This document shows positions 27,421 to 37,266 of a DNA stretch of 64,000 nt, piece after piece. The DNA is taken from assembly GCF_947259025.1 (NCBI RefSeq), contig NZ_CAMYKO010000004.1, positions 1 to 64,000 of the forward strand. The letters are read 5' to 3'. Every line of letters starts with the position of its first letter. Position 1 is the stretch's first letter. The notes under the pieces are model-generated. The model saw only the letters and a list, made by a program, of their open reading frames with translations. It was not told the origin of the DNA and did no database searches. A program made the translations under genes and the position numbers. The stretch is from an uncultured Methylophaga sp. Lineage in GTDB: Bacteria > Pseudomonadota > Gammaproteobacteria > Nitrosococcales > Methylophagaceae.

Positions 27421-27448
27421 AAAAGGCGCCATTATGGCGCCCTTTTTA
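27421..27448. terminator. Bidirectional terminator between ygiM and the haem operon
   Basis: AAAAAGGCGCC pairs with GGCGCCCTTTTT around an ATTAT loop, with one bulged C and T runs on both strands. It separates convergent ygiM and the HugZ-like gene. Confidence 0.85.
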
Positions 27449-27467
27449 CCTGCTCAAGAAGATAAGT

Positions 27468-27998
27468 TCAGGCCTTCGCATCACTGCGCTTTTTGTGGCC
27501 CTCACGCAGGTGCGACAGACTGTCACCGGACAGGGTCCCGCCCTCAATCTGATAGGCTTTGCCAAACCCTTTCACGTAGCGGCCACCCTGAGGATGCAGG
27601 CGGAACAGCTTAAAGTCGCTGAGTTGACTCAGATTGCTGATTCGCTCGCCATGACGGCTTTGCAGGCAATCAACGCCCTGTTGCCAGTCTGCCGTTTCCG
27701 GTTTAATCATTTCTGCCCACAGCCGGTAAAACACACGCAGGCGGGCAAATAATTCATCAGCGGTATCTTCATCTTCAATGATCAAAGCCGAGGCCTGCGG
27801 GTTGTGTTGCAGATTCCTGCCGTGCACGGCGATTTCACTGATCAACACATACAGGCAGTCATCGCCCACCGCAAACGGTGCATAAGAAGCATAGGGCAGG
27901 CCGTCTTCATCCAGTGATGACAGCATCAGGCTTTTGCGGCTGTTGACCATGGCCATAATCTCATCGCGGATTTGGGTTTCCAGACCTTTGTTATTCAT
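27468..27998 (-). CDS. hutZ: HugZ/HutZ-family haem utilisation protein
   Basis: This belongs to the split-barrel FMN-binding-like family; HutZ and HugZ bind haem and open its ring to release iron. The 176-aa product has the MLSSLDEDGLPYASYAPFAV core, LISEIAVHGRNLQHNPQASALIIED, and the C-terminal GGRYVKGFGKAYQI motif shared with HugZ. The start at 27998 was preferred to an upstream frame that overlaps HutX. It lies 4 bp after hutX and is the last gene of the Fur-controlled minus-strand arm. Confidence 0.88.
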   Translation of the reverse strand: MNNKGLETQIRDEIMAMVNSRKSLMLSSLDEDGLPYASYAPFAVGDDCLYVLISEIAVHGRNLQHNPQASALIIEDEDTADELFARLRVFYRLWAEMIKPETADWQQGVDCLQSRHGERISNLSQLSDFKLFRLHPQGGRYVKGFGKAYQIEGGTLSGDSLSHLREGHKKRSDAKA

Positions 27999-28002
27999 AC
28001 AT

Positions 28003-28398
28003 TCAATCCTGTTGGTACTGCAGCTGCAGTTGTTTAAAACGTGCTGTTTGCGGGGCAATCAACTTACCGTCCGAATCCCGGCCCAGAAAGATCTTGAAGA
28101 TGGTGTCGCCCTCGGCATCTTCAAACACAAAAGCATAGCTTTCCCGGCCACGATGGGCTTTATCCTGAAAGCGGATATGCGACACCCGCTCCAGGTTCAG
28201 ATGGCCGTGAAAACCCGGCAGCGGGCCTTCCAGATTATAAAACCCATGCCCCTCGCTGCCGCGGGGAAACGGGCCTTTGAACTCAAACACCGACCCACCG
28301 TGCAGGATGATGGTGGTTACCCATTCCCAGTCGGCAATTTCCTCCAGCAGCGCCCTGGCCTCTGTGCCCGGCATGCAGTCAATATGTGTGGTGCTCAT
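28003..28398 (-). CDS. hutX: HutX-like haem carrier/utilisation protein
   Basis: HutX-type proteins are cytosolic haem carriers that pass haem to HutZ. The 131-aa product has the GGSVFEFKGPFPRGSEGHGFYNL motif (about 35-57) and NLERVSHIRFQDKAHRGRESYAFVFEDAEG, which match the HuvX/HutX family. It stands between the receptor gene (10 bp) and hutZ (4 bp). No HutW radical-SAM gene is present. Confidence 0.87.
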   Translation of the reverse strand: MSTTHIDCMPGTEARALLEEIADWEWVTTIILHGGSVFEFKGPFPRGSEGHGFYNLEGPLPGFHGHLNLERVSHIRFQDKAHRGRESYAFVFEDAEGDTIFKIFLGRDSDGKLIAPQTARFKQLQLQYQQD

Positions 28399-28408
28399 CT
28401 TGCCTCCT

Positions 28409-30451
28409 TTAGAAATCGTATCTTACACCCAGGCGAATATCTTTACCGGGCATGTAAAGCTGCTCAAAGGCGACGATATATTTCTGATCGGTCAGGTTGT
28501 TCACTGACAGATCTACGGTCAGGTTTTCAACGTCACGTGGTGTCCAGCTGGCATAGAGATCCAGCAGGGTGTAATGATCATAGTCTGCCGAATCGTTGAT
28601 TTCATTGGGCAGATGGTCCTGCGCCTCAACCCGGGTCAGAGTAAAGCCGGTTTTCAGGCTGTCAGCCAGCCAGGCTTTATTCAAATCCACAACCCATTTA
28701 TCTGCAGGCACTGAATACAGGGCGACACCGGTTTTTTTATCCTGACCACGGGTCTGCCCATAGCTTACCAACGCATTCCAGCTTTGCCACTGGTAATTCA
28801 TCGCCAGTTCAAAGCCGACCAACTGAGCTTCATCCACATTTCTGTTAAAGGTGGTACCGGCACTGACTGGAATCACTGTAGGCGGACCTGGCGGGTTAGG
28901 GATCACATTGAATACCGGGTCAGTGACTACCTGCTCAATAAAGTTATCCACATCATTATGGAAGGCTGACGCGTGCCAGTTAATCTTGTCTCCCTGATTG
29001 AAGACATCGCGCATCTGGTAATCCACCAGCAACTCTATATTACGGGATTCTTCCGGTTTCAGATTGGCATCCGGCACAAAGCTGTTACAAAAGCCCGGGA
29101 AAATACAAAAGTGACTGCCTGAGGTGTAAAGCTCTTCGGCGCTGGGGGCGCGGAAAGCTTCGTCATAGCGTAATGTCAGACGCAGATCCTGGTTGGGTAA
29201 CCAGCTGAGCGCGGCTGACGGTGAAAAGGCATTATCACTGCGATCATCGTTGAGGTTATCGGCTTCGGTAGCAAAATAATCGTAGCGGCCGCCCAGTTCC
29301 ACCAGCCATTGTTCATTCAACGGCATCTGCATATTCACAAAGGCGCCCCAGACATCGGTGGTAGCTTCAGGCGGGGTAGGTCGGTTGCTACCGCCGCGGC
29401 TGGTGTCGAGCTTATCCTGGTAGCCGTCGATACCATACAGTAAGTGCACATTGCCCAGATCACTGCGGTTATTCAGGTTGATGCCCAGGGTACGGATTCT
29501 GGTGTCATCCGGCCTGCTATCTGTGATGCGGCTCTCTTTCATCTCGGTTTCATTCCAGTAGAGCTGCAGTTTGCTGTTAATCAGATCACTGTGCGGGTTG
29601 AAATGGTAGTCCAGAGAGGCATGCTGGGTTTCGTTTTCCCGCTCGACCAGAAAGTTGGAAGTGGCATTCGGCACTGCGCTGCCATTACTGGGTACTGAAC
29701 CATCGGCGCGGGAACTGCGGAAATTAAAAGTCGCGGTCTGGCTGTCATCTATAAACCAGTCCATCTTGGCCATCATGCCACGGTCACGAACGGCCGAGTC
29801 CAGCAAGTCATCACCACCGCCAATTTCGATATCATTCCCGTCACGGTAAAAACCTGACACCAGTAAATCGACATCACCGTAGCGCCCGGCCACCGCAGTG
29901 GTGGTCAGCCATTTGTCATTGTTGCTGTTATAGCCCTGCTTGACGAAGCCACCCAGGCTCTCTCCCGGCGACAGCAGATCAGCAGCATGGATGGTGTTGG
30001 ATGCGACCACCCCACCTAAAGCCCCGGAGCCCCATAATGAGCTGACCGGACCTTTGACGACTTCCACGCTTTTCAAAAGCGCCGGATCCAGAAAATAGGT
30101 CGGACGGTGCCCTGAGAAAAAATTCACTCGTTTACCGTCGACCAGTTGTAACACCCGTTCTCCCCCCAGTCCTCGTATGTTCACATTCTGCAGATCCTCA
30201 CGGGGGCCGCCATTAGTTGTGACATTCGGCAGATAACCGACCGTCTCAGGGACAGACACGGCTTGTTGCTGATCCAGTTGCTCCGTTGTGACCCGTTCGA
30301 CATGACGGGTTTGCACTGTGTCAGAATCACTGCGCGTCGCGGTGATCACAATGGTGTTCATTTCATATGCAGGAACAGTATCAGCGCTGGTCGCTGGCAT
30401 CGCTGCTGCAAGAGCGCTGCACAGCAAGGTCATATTACTTTTTAGCTTCAT
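28409..30451 (-). CDS. TonB-dependent haem/haemoglobin outer-membrane receptor
   Basis: The 680-aa product has a signal peptide (MKLKSNMTLLCSALAAAMPATSA), a TonB box (NTIVITATR), a plug domain (about 35-150, with GPVSSLWGSGALGGVV) and a 22-strand barrel. It ends in the outer-membrane signature IRLGVRYDF. The haem-receptor signature is present: FRAPSAEELY, then a His in SGSHF, then the NPxL-like box DANLKPEES. The ATG at 30451 is preceded by AAGGAT; the longer frame starts in front of the signal peptide. It is first in its operon and reads away from the Fur box. Confidence 0.92.
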   Translation of the reverse strand: MKLKSNMTLLCSALAAAMPATSADTVPAYEMNTIVITATRSDSDTVQTRHVERVTTEQLDQQQAVSVPETVGYLPNVTTNGGPREDLQNVNIRGLGGERVLQLVDGKRVNFFSGHRPTYFLDPALLKSVEVVKGPVSSLWGSGALGGVVASNTIHAADLLSPGESLGGFVKQGYNSNNDKWLTTTAVAGRYGDVDLLVSGFYRDGNDIEIGGGDDLLDSAVRDRGMMAKMDWFIDDSQTATFNFRSSRADGSVPSNGSAVPNATSNFLVERENETQHASLDYHFNPHSDLINSKLQLYWNETEMKESRITDSRPDDTRIRTLGINLNNRSDLGNVHLLYGIDGYQDKLDTSRGGSNRPTPPEATTDVWGAFVNMQMPLNEQWLVELGGRYDYFATEADNLNDDRSDNAFSPSAALSWLPNQDLRLTLRYDEAFRAPSAEELYTSGSHFCIFPGFCNSFVPDANLKPEESRNIELLVDYQMRDVFNQGDKINWHASAFHNDVDNFIEQVVTDPVFNVIPNPPGPPTVIPVSAGTTFNRNVDEAQLVGFELAMNYQWQSWNALVSYGQTRGQDKKTGVALYSVPADKWVVDLNKAWLADSLKTGFTLTRVEAQDHLPNEINDSADYDHYTLLDLYASWTPRDVENLTVDLSVNNLTDQKYIVAFEQLYMPGKDIRLGVRYDF

Positions 30452-30492
30452 CGAATAATCCTTCTGGCTGGCCCAACCGGGCAATCGTCTTT

Positions 30493-30511
30493 GATAATGT
30501 GAATTATTATT
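30493..30511. promoter_or_regulatory. Fur box in the divergent haem-uptake promoter
   Basis: GATAATGTGAATTATTATT matches the 19-bp Fur consensus GATAATGATAATCATTATC at 15 positions. It sits 41 bp before the receptor ATG and about 100 bp before hutB, so it can repress both arms when iron is plentiful. Confidence 0.85.
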
Positions 30512-30612
30512 ATTTGCATTACTGGATTTTCTTGTAAAGGATTGTTACATTTCATTTTTCTAAAGCTGTTTTGCTATCTGCCTGTCACCAGGCGCCATAA
30601 CTGGAGATTGAA

Positions 30613-31446
30613 ATGTTGTTACGCCGTTTTCCTGTGCTGCTGATATTGCTGGTTTTCTTATTGCCGCTGCGGGCACAGGCTGAGCCAAATCAGCGCATCG
30701 TCAGTGTCGACAGCAATGCGACTGAGGTGCTGATGGCACTGGGATTAAGTGAACGGATCGTGGCAGCCGATGTCACCAGCCAGTCGCTGTTATCGGCAGA
30801 AGTCCCCGATCTGGGCTATCACCGGGCACTGTCTGCAGAAGGCATTCTCGACAGTAATCCTGACTGGGTGGTCGGCAGTAATCACATGGGGCCGGCGGAG
30901 ACGCTGAATCTGCTGAAAAAGGCACCGCTCAAACTGGTGCAGCTGGATAGTCCGCATACACTGGATGAGTTGCAAGCCAATATTGCGGAACTGGGGCGGT
31001 TACTGCAGCGAGAACAGCAGGCCGCGTCACTGGTGGCCGATATTGAGCAACGTCGCATGCAATTGCCTTCGAACATGGCGCAAAAACAGCAAATGGTTTT
31101 CCTGCTGGATTTGGGCGACCGCGGCTTGTCCCAGGCTGGCAAGGGAACCACTGCTGATGCCCTGATCACTTTACTGGGCGGTGAAAACGTCAGCCAGTTT
31201 GGCGGCTATAAATCCTTGTCGGTAGAAGCCCTGCTGGCTATCAACCCGGATGTCATCCTGCTGGGACAACGGGCTGATGGTGAGCTCGATGTCGATGTTA
31301 TCCAAAAGCGTCATCCGCTGCTTTCAAAGACCCGGGCAGGTAAAAATGGCCATATCGTTGGCGTTAATGCTGCCAAGTTGATTGCCGGTATCAGCCTCGG
31401 CGCGCTGGATGAAGCGCTGGCTATTGCTGACAAACTGACACCGTAA
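30613..31446 (+). CDS. hutB: Haem ABC transporter, periplasmic binding protein HutB
   Basis: The 277-aa product has a signal peptide (MLLRRFPVLLILLVFLLPLRAQA) and a class III haem/Fe3+-siderophore binding fold. It starts QRIVSVDSNATEVLMALG and contains LSVEALLAINPDVILL. A GGAG SD lies six bases before the ATG. It is first of the plus-strand Fur-controlled arm; hutC starts 12 bp later. Confidence 0.93.
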   Translation: MLLRRFPVLLILLVFLLPLRAQAEPNQRIVSVDSNATEVLMALGLSERIVAADVTSQSLLSAEVPDLGYHRALSAEGILDSNPDWVVGSNHMGPAETLNLLKKAPLKLVQLDSPHTLDELQANIAELGRLLQREQQAASLVADIEQRRMQLPSNMAQKQQMVFLLDLGDRGLSQAGKGTTADALITLLGGENVSQFGGYKSLSVEALLAINPDVILLGQRADGELDVDVIQKRHPLLSKTRAGKNGHIVGVNAAKLIAGISLGALDEALAIADKLTP

Positions 31447-31458
31447 GCACACACTACC

Positions 31459-32502
31459 ATGGCGCATACGATCCGCTTTCCGGCCTGGCTGGCCTGGTCC
31501 TCCATGTCAGTCATACTGCTTGCCGGGCTATTACTGTCGCTGACCTCCGGGCCAATGAAACTGACGGCTTCAGACTCGATGCTGACACTCTGGGATGCCA
31601 TCGCCGGTTCCAGCTACAGTCAACTGGCTGAATACCAGCAGCTGGTGATTACCGATATTCGCTGGCCGCGAACGCTGCTGGCCCTGTTTGTCGGCGCTAT
31701 TCTGGCAATCTGTGGCGCGGTGACCCAGGGCCTGTTTCGCAATCCACTCGCTGATCCGGGCATCATCGGTGTCTCTTCCGGCGCCGGTCTGGGTGCAGCC
31801 ATTGCCATTGTCCTGTTACCAGCCAGCCTGACGCTGATATTTACGCCTGTTGCTGCCTTTACTGGTGGCCTGCTGACAACAATTCTGGTTTACCGCCTCG
31901 CACAATCCCAGCAGGGCTCGACATCGGTGCTGATCCTGCTGCTGGCCGGGGTCGCCATTGGCGCTTTCAGCGGTGCGGTAGTCGGGTTTCTCACTTTTAT
32001 CGCCAACGATCAGGCGCTGCGTGACCTGACCCTGTGGGGAATGGGCTCGCTTAACGGTGCCACAACATCAATGTTATGGCTGACGGCCCTGACCAGTCTG
32101 TTTCTGTTATTTTATTACCAGCGTCAGGCAGTCGCACTGAATGCGCTGTTGCTGGGTGAAGCGGAAGCTGAGCATCTGGGTATAGATACCGAAAAGCTTA
32201 AACGACGACTGATTGTGGTCACGGCGATCGGCGTGGGCGTTGCCGTGTCGGCGTCCGGAATTATCGGTTTTATCAGTCTGGTTGTGCCGCATCTGATCCG
32301 CATGAGCCTGGGCCCCGATCATCGGCTGCTGTTGCCTTTTTCGGCTCTGACCGGCGCCGCCCTGTTATTGATGGCTGATGTCGGTGCACGGGTGTGGATG
32401 GCCCCGGCGGAATTACCGGTAGGGCTGGTCACTGCCTTGATCGGCGCACCGTTTTTTGTATTTCTGCTACTGCAACAGCGGCAGCGACTGAGCACGCTCT
32501 GA
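31459..32502 (+). CDS. hutC: Haem ABC transporter permease HutC (FecCD family)
   Basis: The 347-aa product is a FecCD/BtuC-type inner-membrane permease with about ten transmembrane helices. It includes the signatures IRWPRTLLALFVGAILAICGAVTQGLFRNPLADPGIIGVSSGAGLGAA and GIIGFISLVVPHLIR (the loop that contacts the ATPase). It lies 12 bp after hutB and 7 bp before hutD. Confidence 0.95.
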   Translation: MAHTIRFPAWLAWSSMSVILLAGLLLSLTSGPMKLTASDSMLTLWDAIAGSSYSQLAEYQQLVITDIRWPRTLLALFVGAILAICGAVTQGLFRNPLADPGIIGVSSGAGLGAAIAIVLLPASLTLIFTPVAAFTGGLLTTILVYRLAQSQQGSTSVLILLLAGVAIGAFSGAVVGFLTFIANDQALRDLTLWGMGSLNGATTSMLWLTALTSLFLLFYYQRQAVALNALLLGEAEAEHLGIDTEKLKRRLIVVTAIGVGVAVSASGIIGFISLVVPHLIRMSLGPDHRLLLPFSALTGAALLLMADVGARVWMAPAELPVGLVTALIGAPFFVFLLLQQRQRLSTL

Positions 32503-32509
32503 GGTAGTC

Positions 32510-33271
32510 ATGCTGATAATCGACCAACTCGAACTGCACCGCAGTGGACGCGCCATTCTCTCGGTCAATCATGCTGAACTTAAACCCGGCGAAGTGATTG
32601 CTGTTTTGGGCCCCAACGGCGCCGGTAAATCCAGTCTGCTCAAGACCCTGGCCAGCCAGTGGCAGCCTGACAAGGGCGATCTGCTATTGCATGGGAAAGC
32701 GCTGCATGAGTGGCCACGCCGGCAGCGTGCCCGCCATGTTGGCGTGTTGCCGCAGAGTAGTGAGCTGACCTTCCCTTTCAACGCCCGTGAAGTGGTCGCT
32801 ATGGGTGCCACGCCGCTGTCTCTCGAAGCCGCAGAAATCGACGAGCAATCACGTCACTGGATGCAGGTCACCGACACCCTGCCCTTTGCGGACAGGATTT
32901 ATACCAGTCTCTCCGGTGGTGAACGGCAACGGGTGCAACTGGCACGCGTGCTGCTGCAACTCTCAAGCGCAGAACAGCCGCCATTGTTACTGCTGGACGA
33001 ACCCACCTCAGCGCAGGATCTGGGTCAACAGCATCATATGCTGACATTAATTCGTCAGCTCAGCCGTGAACAAAATGCCGGTGTCGTTGCCATATTGCAT
33101 GATCTCAACCAGGCCGTGCGCTATGCCGACAAGATTTGGCTGCTGAATGAGGGTAAAATGGTGTCATCAGGCTCACCCGAGACTATTTTACAAGCCGAAA
33201 CCATTGCAAAAATCTGGGGCTATCATCCGGAGATACTCAGCAGCAAAGATGGTCGTCAGGTGCTGGTCTGA
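32510..33271 (+). CDS. hutD: Haem ABC transporter ATP-binding protein HutD/HmuV
   Basis: The 253-aa protein is an ABC ATPase with Walker A GPNGAGKSS, signature LSGGERQRVQLARVLLQL, and Walker B LLLLDEPTSAQD, followed by the switch His in ILHDLNQA. The HmuV-like N-terminus and its place after hutBC identify it as the haem importer motor. Confidence 0.95.
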   Translation: MLIIDQLELHRSGRAILSVNHAELKPGEVIAVLGPNGAGKSSLLKTLASQWQPDKGDLLLHGKALHEWPRRQRARHVGVLPQSSELTFPFNAREVVAMGATPLSLEAAEIDEQSRHWMQVTDTLPFADRIYTSLSGGERQRVQLARVLLQLSSAEQPPLLLLDEPTSAQDLGQQHHMLTLIRQLSREQNAGVVAILHDLNQAVRYADKIWLLNEGKMVSSGSPETILQAETIAKIWGYHPEILSSKDGRQVLV

Positions 33272-33304
33272 TACCCTGCCTGATTACTGATTTGACTGAC
33301 GCTG

Positions 33305-35089
33305 ATGACAAGCAACAACAACTACGATCTCAAAAGCATCCTGCAGCAGGCGCTGGGCTATAAAAAGCACCTGATCAAAGCCAATATTATCGCTTTGCTT
33401 GCCACTGCCTGTGCCGTGCCCGTGCCCTTGCTACTGCCATTGATGGTGGATGAGGTGTTGTTGGATCAGCCCGGTCCCACGGTACATTTTATTGAGCAGT
33501 TCACCCCTGAACACTGGCATGGGCCGGTGCTTTTCATCCTGGCGGTATTGCTGTTTACCCTGATTTTGCGCGTCTTTTCGCTGATACTGAACGTGGCGCA
33601 GTCGCGTTACTTCACTTTGATTGCCAAGCGCATCACTTTCCGCATCCGGCATAAACTCATTAAAAGACTGGGGCGCATCGCCATCAGCGAATACGAAACC
33701 CGCGGCAGCGCCGGTATCGCTTCACATTTTGTTACGGATATTGAAGTTATCGACGACTTTATCGGTAACACCGTCAGCCGGTTTATCGTCGCCTTTCTCA
33801 GTATTCTCGGTACCGCGATTATCCTGCTGTTTCTGCACTGGCAACTGGCCCTGTTCATTCTGTTTATGAATCCGCTGGTGATTTACTTCACCATGGTGGT
33901 CGGCAAGCATGTCAAAGAACTGAAGAAAAAGGAAAACTCGGCCTTCGAGGTGTTTCAGCAGAGTCTGACCGAAACGCTGGATGCCGTGCAGCAGATCCGC
34001 ACAGCTAACCGCGAAAAACATTATCTGGGCCGCGTTATCGACAACGCCAGGCAGGTGCGCAATCACGCCAGTGAGTTTGCCTGGAAAAGCGATGCCGCCA
34101 ACCGTTTTTCTTTTGTGATCTTCCTGTTTGGCTTCGATGTTTTCCGTGCCATCAGCATGTTTATGGTGGTGTTCTCAGATTTGACCATCGGTCAGATGTT
34201 CGCCGTGTTCGGCTACCTGTGGTTTATGATGAGCCCGGTGCAGGAGATCCTCAATATTCAGTATTCCTACTACGCTGCAGGCGCGGCAGTGGGCCGGCTC
34301 AATAAACTGTTCTCGATGAGAGAGGAAGCCCAATACCCGGACAAAATCAATCCTTTTGTTGCGGGTCAGGCCTGCAGTATTCGCATTGACGATCTGCACT
34401 TCAAATACGGTGATAACAACAAAGTATTGAGCGGCGTTTCGCTCAATATCAAGGCCGGCGAAAAAATCGCACTGGTCGGCGCCAGCGGCGCCGGTAAATC
34501 CACGCTGGTCAATGTGTTGCTGGGTCTCTATCCGGCCGATCAGGGTATGGTCTATTTCAACGATGTCGCGGTCAGTGATATCGGCCTGGAAACCGTTCGC
34601 GAGCATGTAGCGACCGTGCTGCAGGCACCGGCTTTGTTTAATGACAGCGTGCGTCAGAACATCACCATGGGCCGTGAATTTGCTGATGACGCGGTTTGGC
34701 AGGCGATTAAGATCGCTCAGCTGGAAGACACCATCCTGGCCATGCCCAATAAGCTCGATACTATTATCGGCCGGGCCGGGGTCAAACTCTCAGGCGGTCA
34801 ACGTCAGCGGCTGGCCATCGCACGCATGGCACTCATCGACCCCAGTGTAGTAGTGCTGGACGAGGCAACCTCAGCGCTGGACAGTGAGACCGAATACCAC
34901 CTGCATATGGCTTTGGAAGAATATCTTCAGGGCCGGACTACCATCATTATTGCCCACCGCCTGAGTGCCGTGCGTCAGGCTGATCGGGTGGTGGTCTTCG
35001 ATGGCGGGGAGATCATCGCCGAAGGCGATCACGAGTCTTTGATGCGTCAGGAAGGCCTGTACCAGAAGCTCTACGCCCAGCAGATTTAA
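33305..35089 (+). CDS. ABC exporter, fused permease and ATPase (MsbA/HlyB type)
   Basis: The 594-aa half-transporter has a six-helix membrane domain (about 20-320) and an ATPase domain (about 345-594) with Walker A VGASGAGKSTLV, signature KLSGGQRQRLAIARMAL, Walker B VVVLDEATSALD and the H-loop IIAHRLS. It starts 33 bp after hutD and is probably cotranscribed from the Fur-controlled promoter. The substrate cannot be read from sequence; a siderophore, haem/porphyrin or lipid exporter are the options. It has no peptidase domain and no leader-peptide neighbour. Confidence 0.85.
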   Translation: MTSNNNYDLKSILQQALGYKKHLIKANIIALLATACAVPVPLLLPLMVDEVLLDQPGPTVHFIEQFTPEHWHGPVLFILAVLLFTLILRVFSLILNVAQSRYFTLIAKRITFRIRHKLIKRLGRIAISEYETRGSAGIASHFVTDIEVIDDFIGNTVSRFIVAFLSILGTAIILLFLHWQLALFILFMNPLVIYFTMVVGKHVKELKKKENSAFEVFQQSLTETLDAVQQIRTANREKHYLGRVIDNARQVRNHASEFAWKSDAANRFSFVIFLFGFDVFRAISMFMVVFSDLTIGQMFAVFGYLWFMMSPVQEILNIQYSYYAAGAAVGRLNKLFSMREEAQYPDKINPFVAGQACSIRIDDLHFKYGDNNKVLSGVSLNIKAGEKIALVGASGAGKSTLVNVLLGLYPADQGMVYFNDVAVSDIGLETVREHVATVLQAPALFNDSVRQNITMGREFADDAVWQAIKIAQLEDTILAMPNKLDTIIGRAGVKLSGGQRQRLAIARMALIDPSVVVLDEATSALDSETEYHLHMALEEYLQGRTTIIIAHRLSAVRQADRVVVFDGGEIIAEGDHESLMRQEGLYQKLYAQQI

Positions 35090-35098
35090 ATTTGATTC

Positions 35099-35276
35099 AA
35101 CCACAGAGGCACAGAGGGCACAGAGCGTTTGTTATCCGCAGATTTCGCTGATTAACACAGATTTAAAGTCTCTCAGAAATCGGCGCCCATCTGCGAAATC
35201 TGCGGATCAATTGAACTGATGCGCTAGTGAAGAACGCCGTGAAAGAACATTTAATACTCTCTGTTCCTCTGTGGTT
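35099..35276. repeat. Nested inverted-repeat element between convergent genes
   Basis: Two inverted repeats are nested. The outer arms are AACCACAGAGGCACAGAGGG (35099-35118) and the complement of AACCACAGAGGAACAGAGAG (35257-35276), 18 of 20 matching. The inner arms are ATCCGCAGATTTCGCTGAT (35134-35152) and the complement of ATCCGCAGATTTCGCAGAT (35189-35207), 18 of 19 matching. The element fills the gap between the ABC exporter and ilvD and contains no gene. The CCACAGAGGCACAGAG and CCGCAGATTTCGC wordings resemble dispersed intergenic repeats I recall from many bacterial genomes. Confidence 0.8.
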
Positions 35277-35285
35277 AGCCTCCAA

Positions 35286-37139
35286 TCAACGGCGCTTAAG
35301 CTGCTCCACATCACGCACCGCGCCTTTCGCCGCCGAGGTGGTCAAGGCCGCGTAGGCCTGCAGAGCCAGGCTGACTTCACGCTCACGCGCCACCGGTTTC
35401 CAGGCATTTTCGCCGCGGGCTTCCATCTTGGCCCGGCGGTGGGCCAGTTCTTCATCGGTGAGTTCAACATCGATCTTACGGTTGGGAATATCGATATGAA
35501 TCATATCGCCCGGTTCCACCAGCCCGATATTGCCACCCTCCGCCGCTTCCGGTGAGGCATGGCCAATCGACAGACCGGATGTACCGCCAGAAAAACGACC
35601 ATCAGTCAGCAAGGCACAGGCTTTACCCAGGCCTTTGGATTTCAGGTAACTGGTCGGATACAGCATTTCCTGCATGCCCGGACCGCCTTTGGGACCCTCG
35701 TAACGAATCAGCACCACATCGCCTTCTTCAATACCGCCGCCGAGAATACCGGCGACTGCCGCATCCTGGGACTCGAAGATCTTAGCCGGACCTGAGAAAG
35801 TCAGAATCGACTCATCGACACCGGCGGTTTTGACGATGCAGCCATCCTCGGCCAGGTTACCGTAGAGTACGGCGAGACCACCATCCTGACTATAGGCATG
35901 CTCGATATCACGGATACAGCCGTTTTCACGATCGATATCCAGTTCCGGCCAACGGCAGTCCTGGCTGAAGGCGACCTGGGTCGGAATCCCGGCCGGGCCG
36001 GCCAGATAACGGCTCTGCGCCATTTCATATTCACTGCGCGCCACATCCCACTGCGCCAGGCCGTCAGCCATGGTTTTGCTGTGGACGGTCGGCACTTCGG
36101 TGTGCAAAAGACCACCAGCGGCCAGCTCACCCAGAATACCGACGACGCCGCCTGCACGGTGCACATCTTCCATATGGTATTTGTTGGTGGCTGGCGCGAC
36201 TTTGCAGAGGTTAGGAATCTTGCGCGACATGCGGTCAATATCAGCCATGGTGAAATCAACCTTGGCTTCATGCGCTGCTGCCAGCAGGTGCAACACGGTA
36301 TTGGTGGAACCACCCATGGCAATATCAAGCGCAATGGCATTCTCAAACGAGGCCTTGGTCGCAATCGCCCGCGGCAAGACATCGTCTTCATCGTTTTCGT
36401 AGTATCGCTTGGCCAGATCAACGATACGACGACCCGCTTCCAGAAACAGTGCTTCGCGGTCAGCATGAGTTGCCAGCAGCGAACCATTGCCCGGCAAGGA
36501 CAGGCCCAGCGCTTCGGTCAGGCAGTTCATCGAGTTGGCAGTAAACATGCCGGAGCAGGAACCACAGGTGGGGCAAGCGCTACGCTCAACCTGAGCCACA
36601 TCTTCATCACTGACATTGTCATCGGCGGCCTGCACCATGGCATCAACCAGGTCCAGTTTGACGTCTTTACCGGCCAGCTTGGTTTTACCGGCTTCCATCG
36701 GGCCGCCGGAGACAAAAATAACCGGAATGTTAAGCCGCATGGCGGCATTGAGCATGCCCGGCGTAATTTTGTCGCAGTTGGAGATACACACCAGCGCATC
36801 GGCGCAGTGGGCATTGACCATGTATTCAACCGAATCGGCGATAATATCGCGTGACGGCAGGCTGTAGAGCATGCCGCCATGGCCCATGGCAATGCCATCA
36901 TCGACCGCGATGGTATTGAATTCCTTGGCGACGCCGCCAGCACGCTCGATTTCGCGGGCGACCAACTGTCCCAGATCTTTCAGGTGCACATGCCCCGGTA
37001 CAAACTGGGTGAAAGAGTTGGCAATAGCGATAATCGGTTTGTTGAAATCATCGTCTTTCATTCCCGTCGCCCGCCACAAGGCGCGGGCACCTGCCATATT
37101 GCGGCCGGCTGTTGACGTCTTAGAACGATATTCAGGCAT
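35286..37139 (-). CDS. ilvD: Dihydroxy-acid dehydratase IlvD
   Basis: IlvD is the iron-sulphur enzyme of branched-chain amino acid synthesis that dehydrates 2,3-dihydroxy-isovalerate and -methylvalerate. The 617-aa product starts [20 protein letters not shown]. It has the cluster cysteines in [11 protein letters not shown] and [19 protein letters not shown], and [24 protein letters not shown] near the C-terminus. The length matches E. coli IlvD (616). The ATG at 37139 has GGAG nine bases upstream; the five-residue longer frame starts at a TTG inside that SD. It is divergent from argA. Confidence 0.97.
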   Translation of the reverse strand: MPEYRSKTSTAGRNMAGARALWRATGMKDDDFNKPIIAIANSFTQFVPGHVHLKDLGQLVAREIERAGGVAKEFNTIAVDDGIAMGHGGMLYSLPSRDIIADSVEYMVNAHCADALVCISNCDKITPGMLNAAMRLNIPVIFVSGGPMEAGKTKLAGKDVKLDLVDAMVQAADDNVSDEDVAQVERSACPTCGSCSGMFTANSMNCLTEALGLSLPGNGSLLATHADREALFLEAGRRIVDLAKRYYENDEDDVLPRAIATKASFENAIALDIAMGGSTNTVLHLLAAAHEAKVDFTMADIDRMSRKIPNLCKVAPATNKYHMEDVHRAGGVVGILGELAAGGLLHTEVPTVHSKTMADGLAQWDVARSEYEMAQSRYLAGPAGIPTQVAFSQDCRWPELDIDRENGCIRDIEHAYSQDGGLAVLYGNLAEDGCIVKTAGVDESILTFSGPAKIFESQDAAVAGILGGGIEEGDVVLIRYEGPKGGPGMQEMLYPTSYLKSKGLGKACALLTDGRFSGGTSGLSIGHASPEAAEGGNIGLVEPGDMIHIDIPNRKIDVELTDEELAHRRAKMEARGENAWKPVAREREVSLALQAYAALTTSAAKGAVRDVEQLKRR

Positions 37140-37266
37140 GCTGAGACTCTCCAAAAATCTGTATTGAGCGCGAAATGCTATGATCGCACTGAATTTAATG
37201 AATATTTAACCCAATAATTTTACACCACACTTGGCAAGCGTGCTGAGTCTGAGATAAAAAGAAGCT

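Noticed and set aside
37180-37215. Possible ArgR box (TGAATTTAATGAATATT) between ilvD and argA
   Set aside because: Only one half fits the TGAAT..ATTCA dyad; the symmetry is poor.
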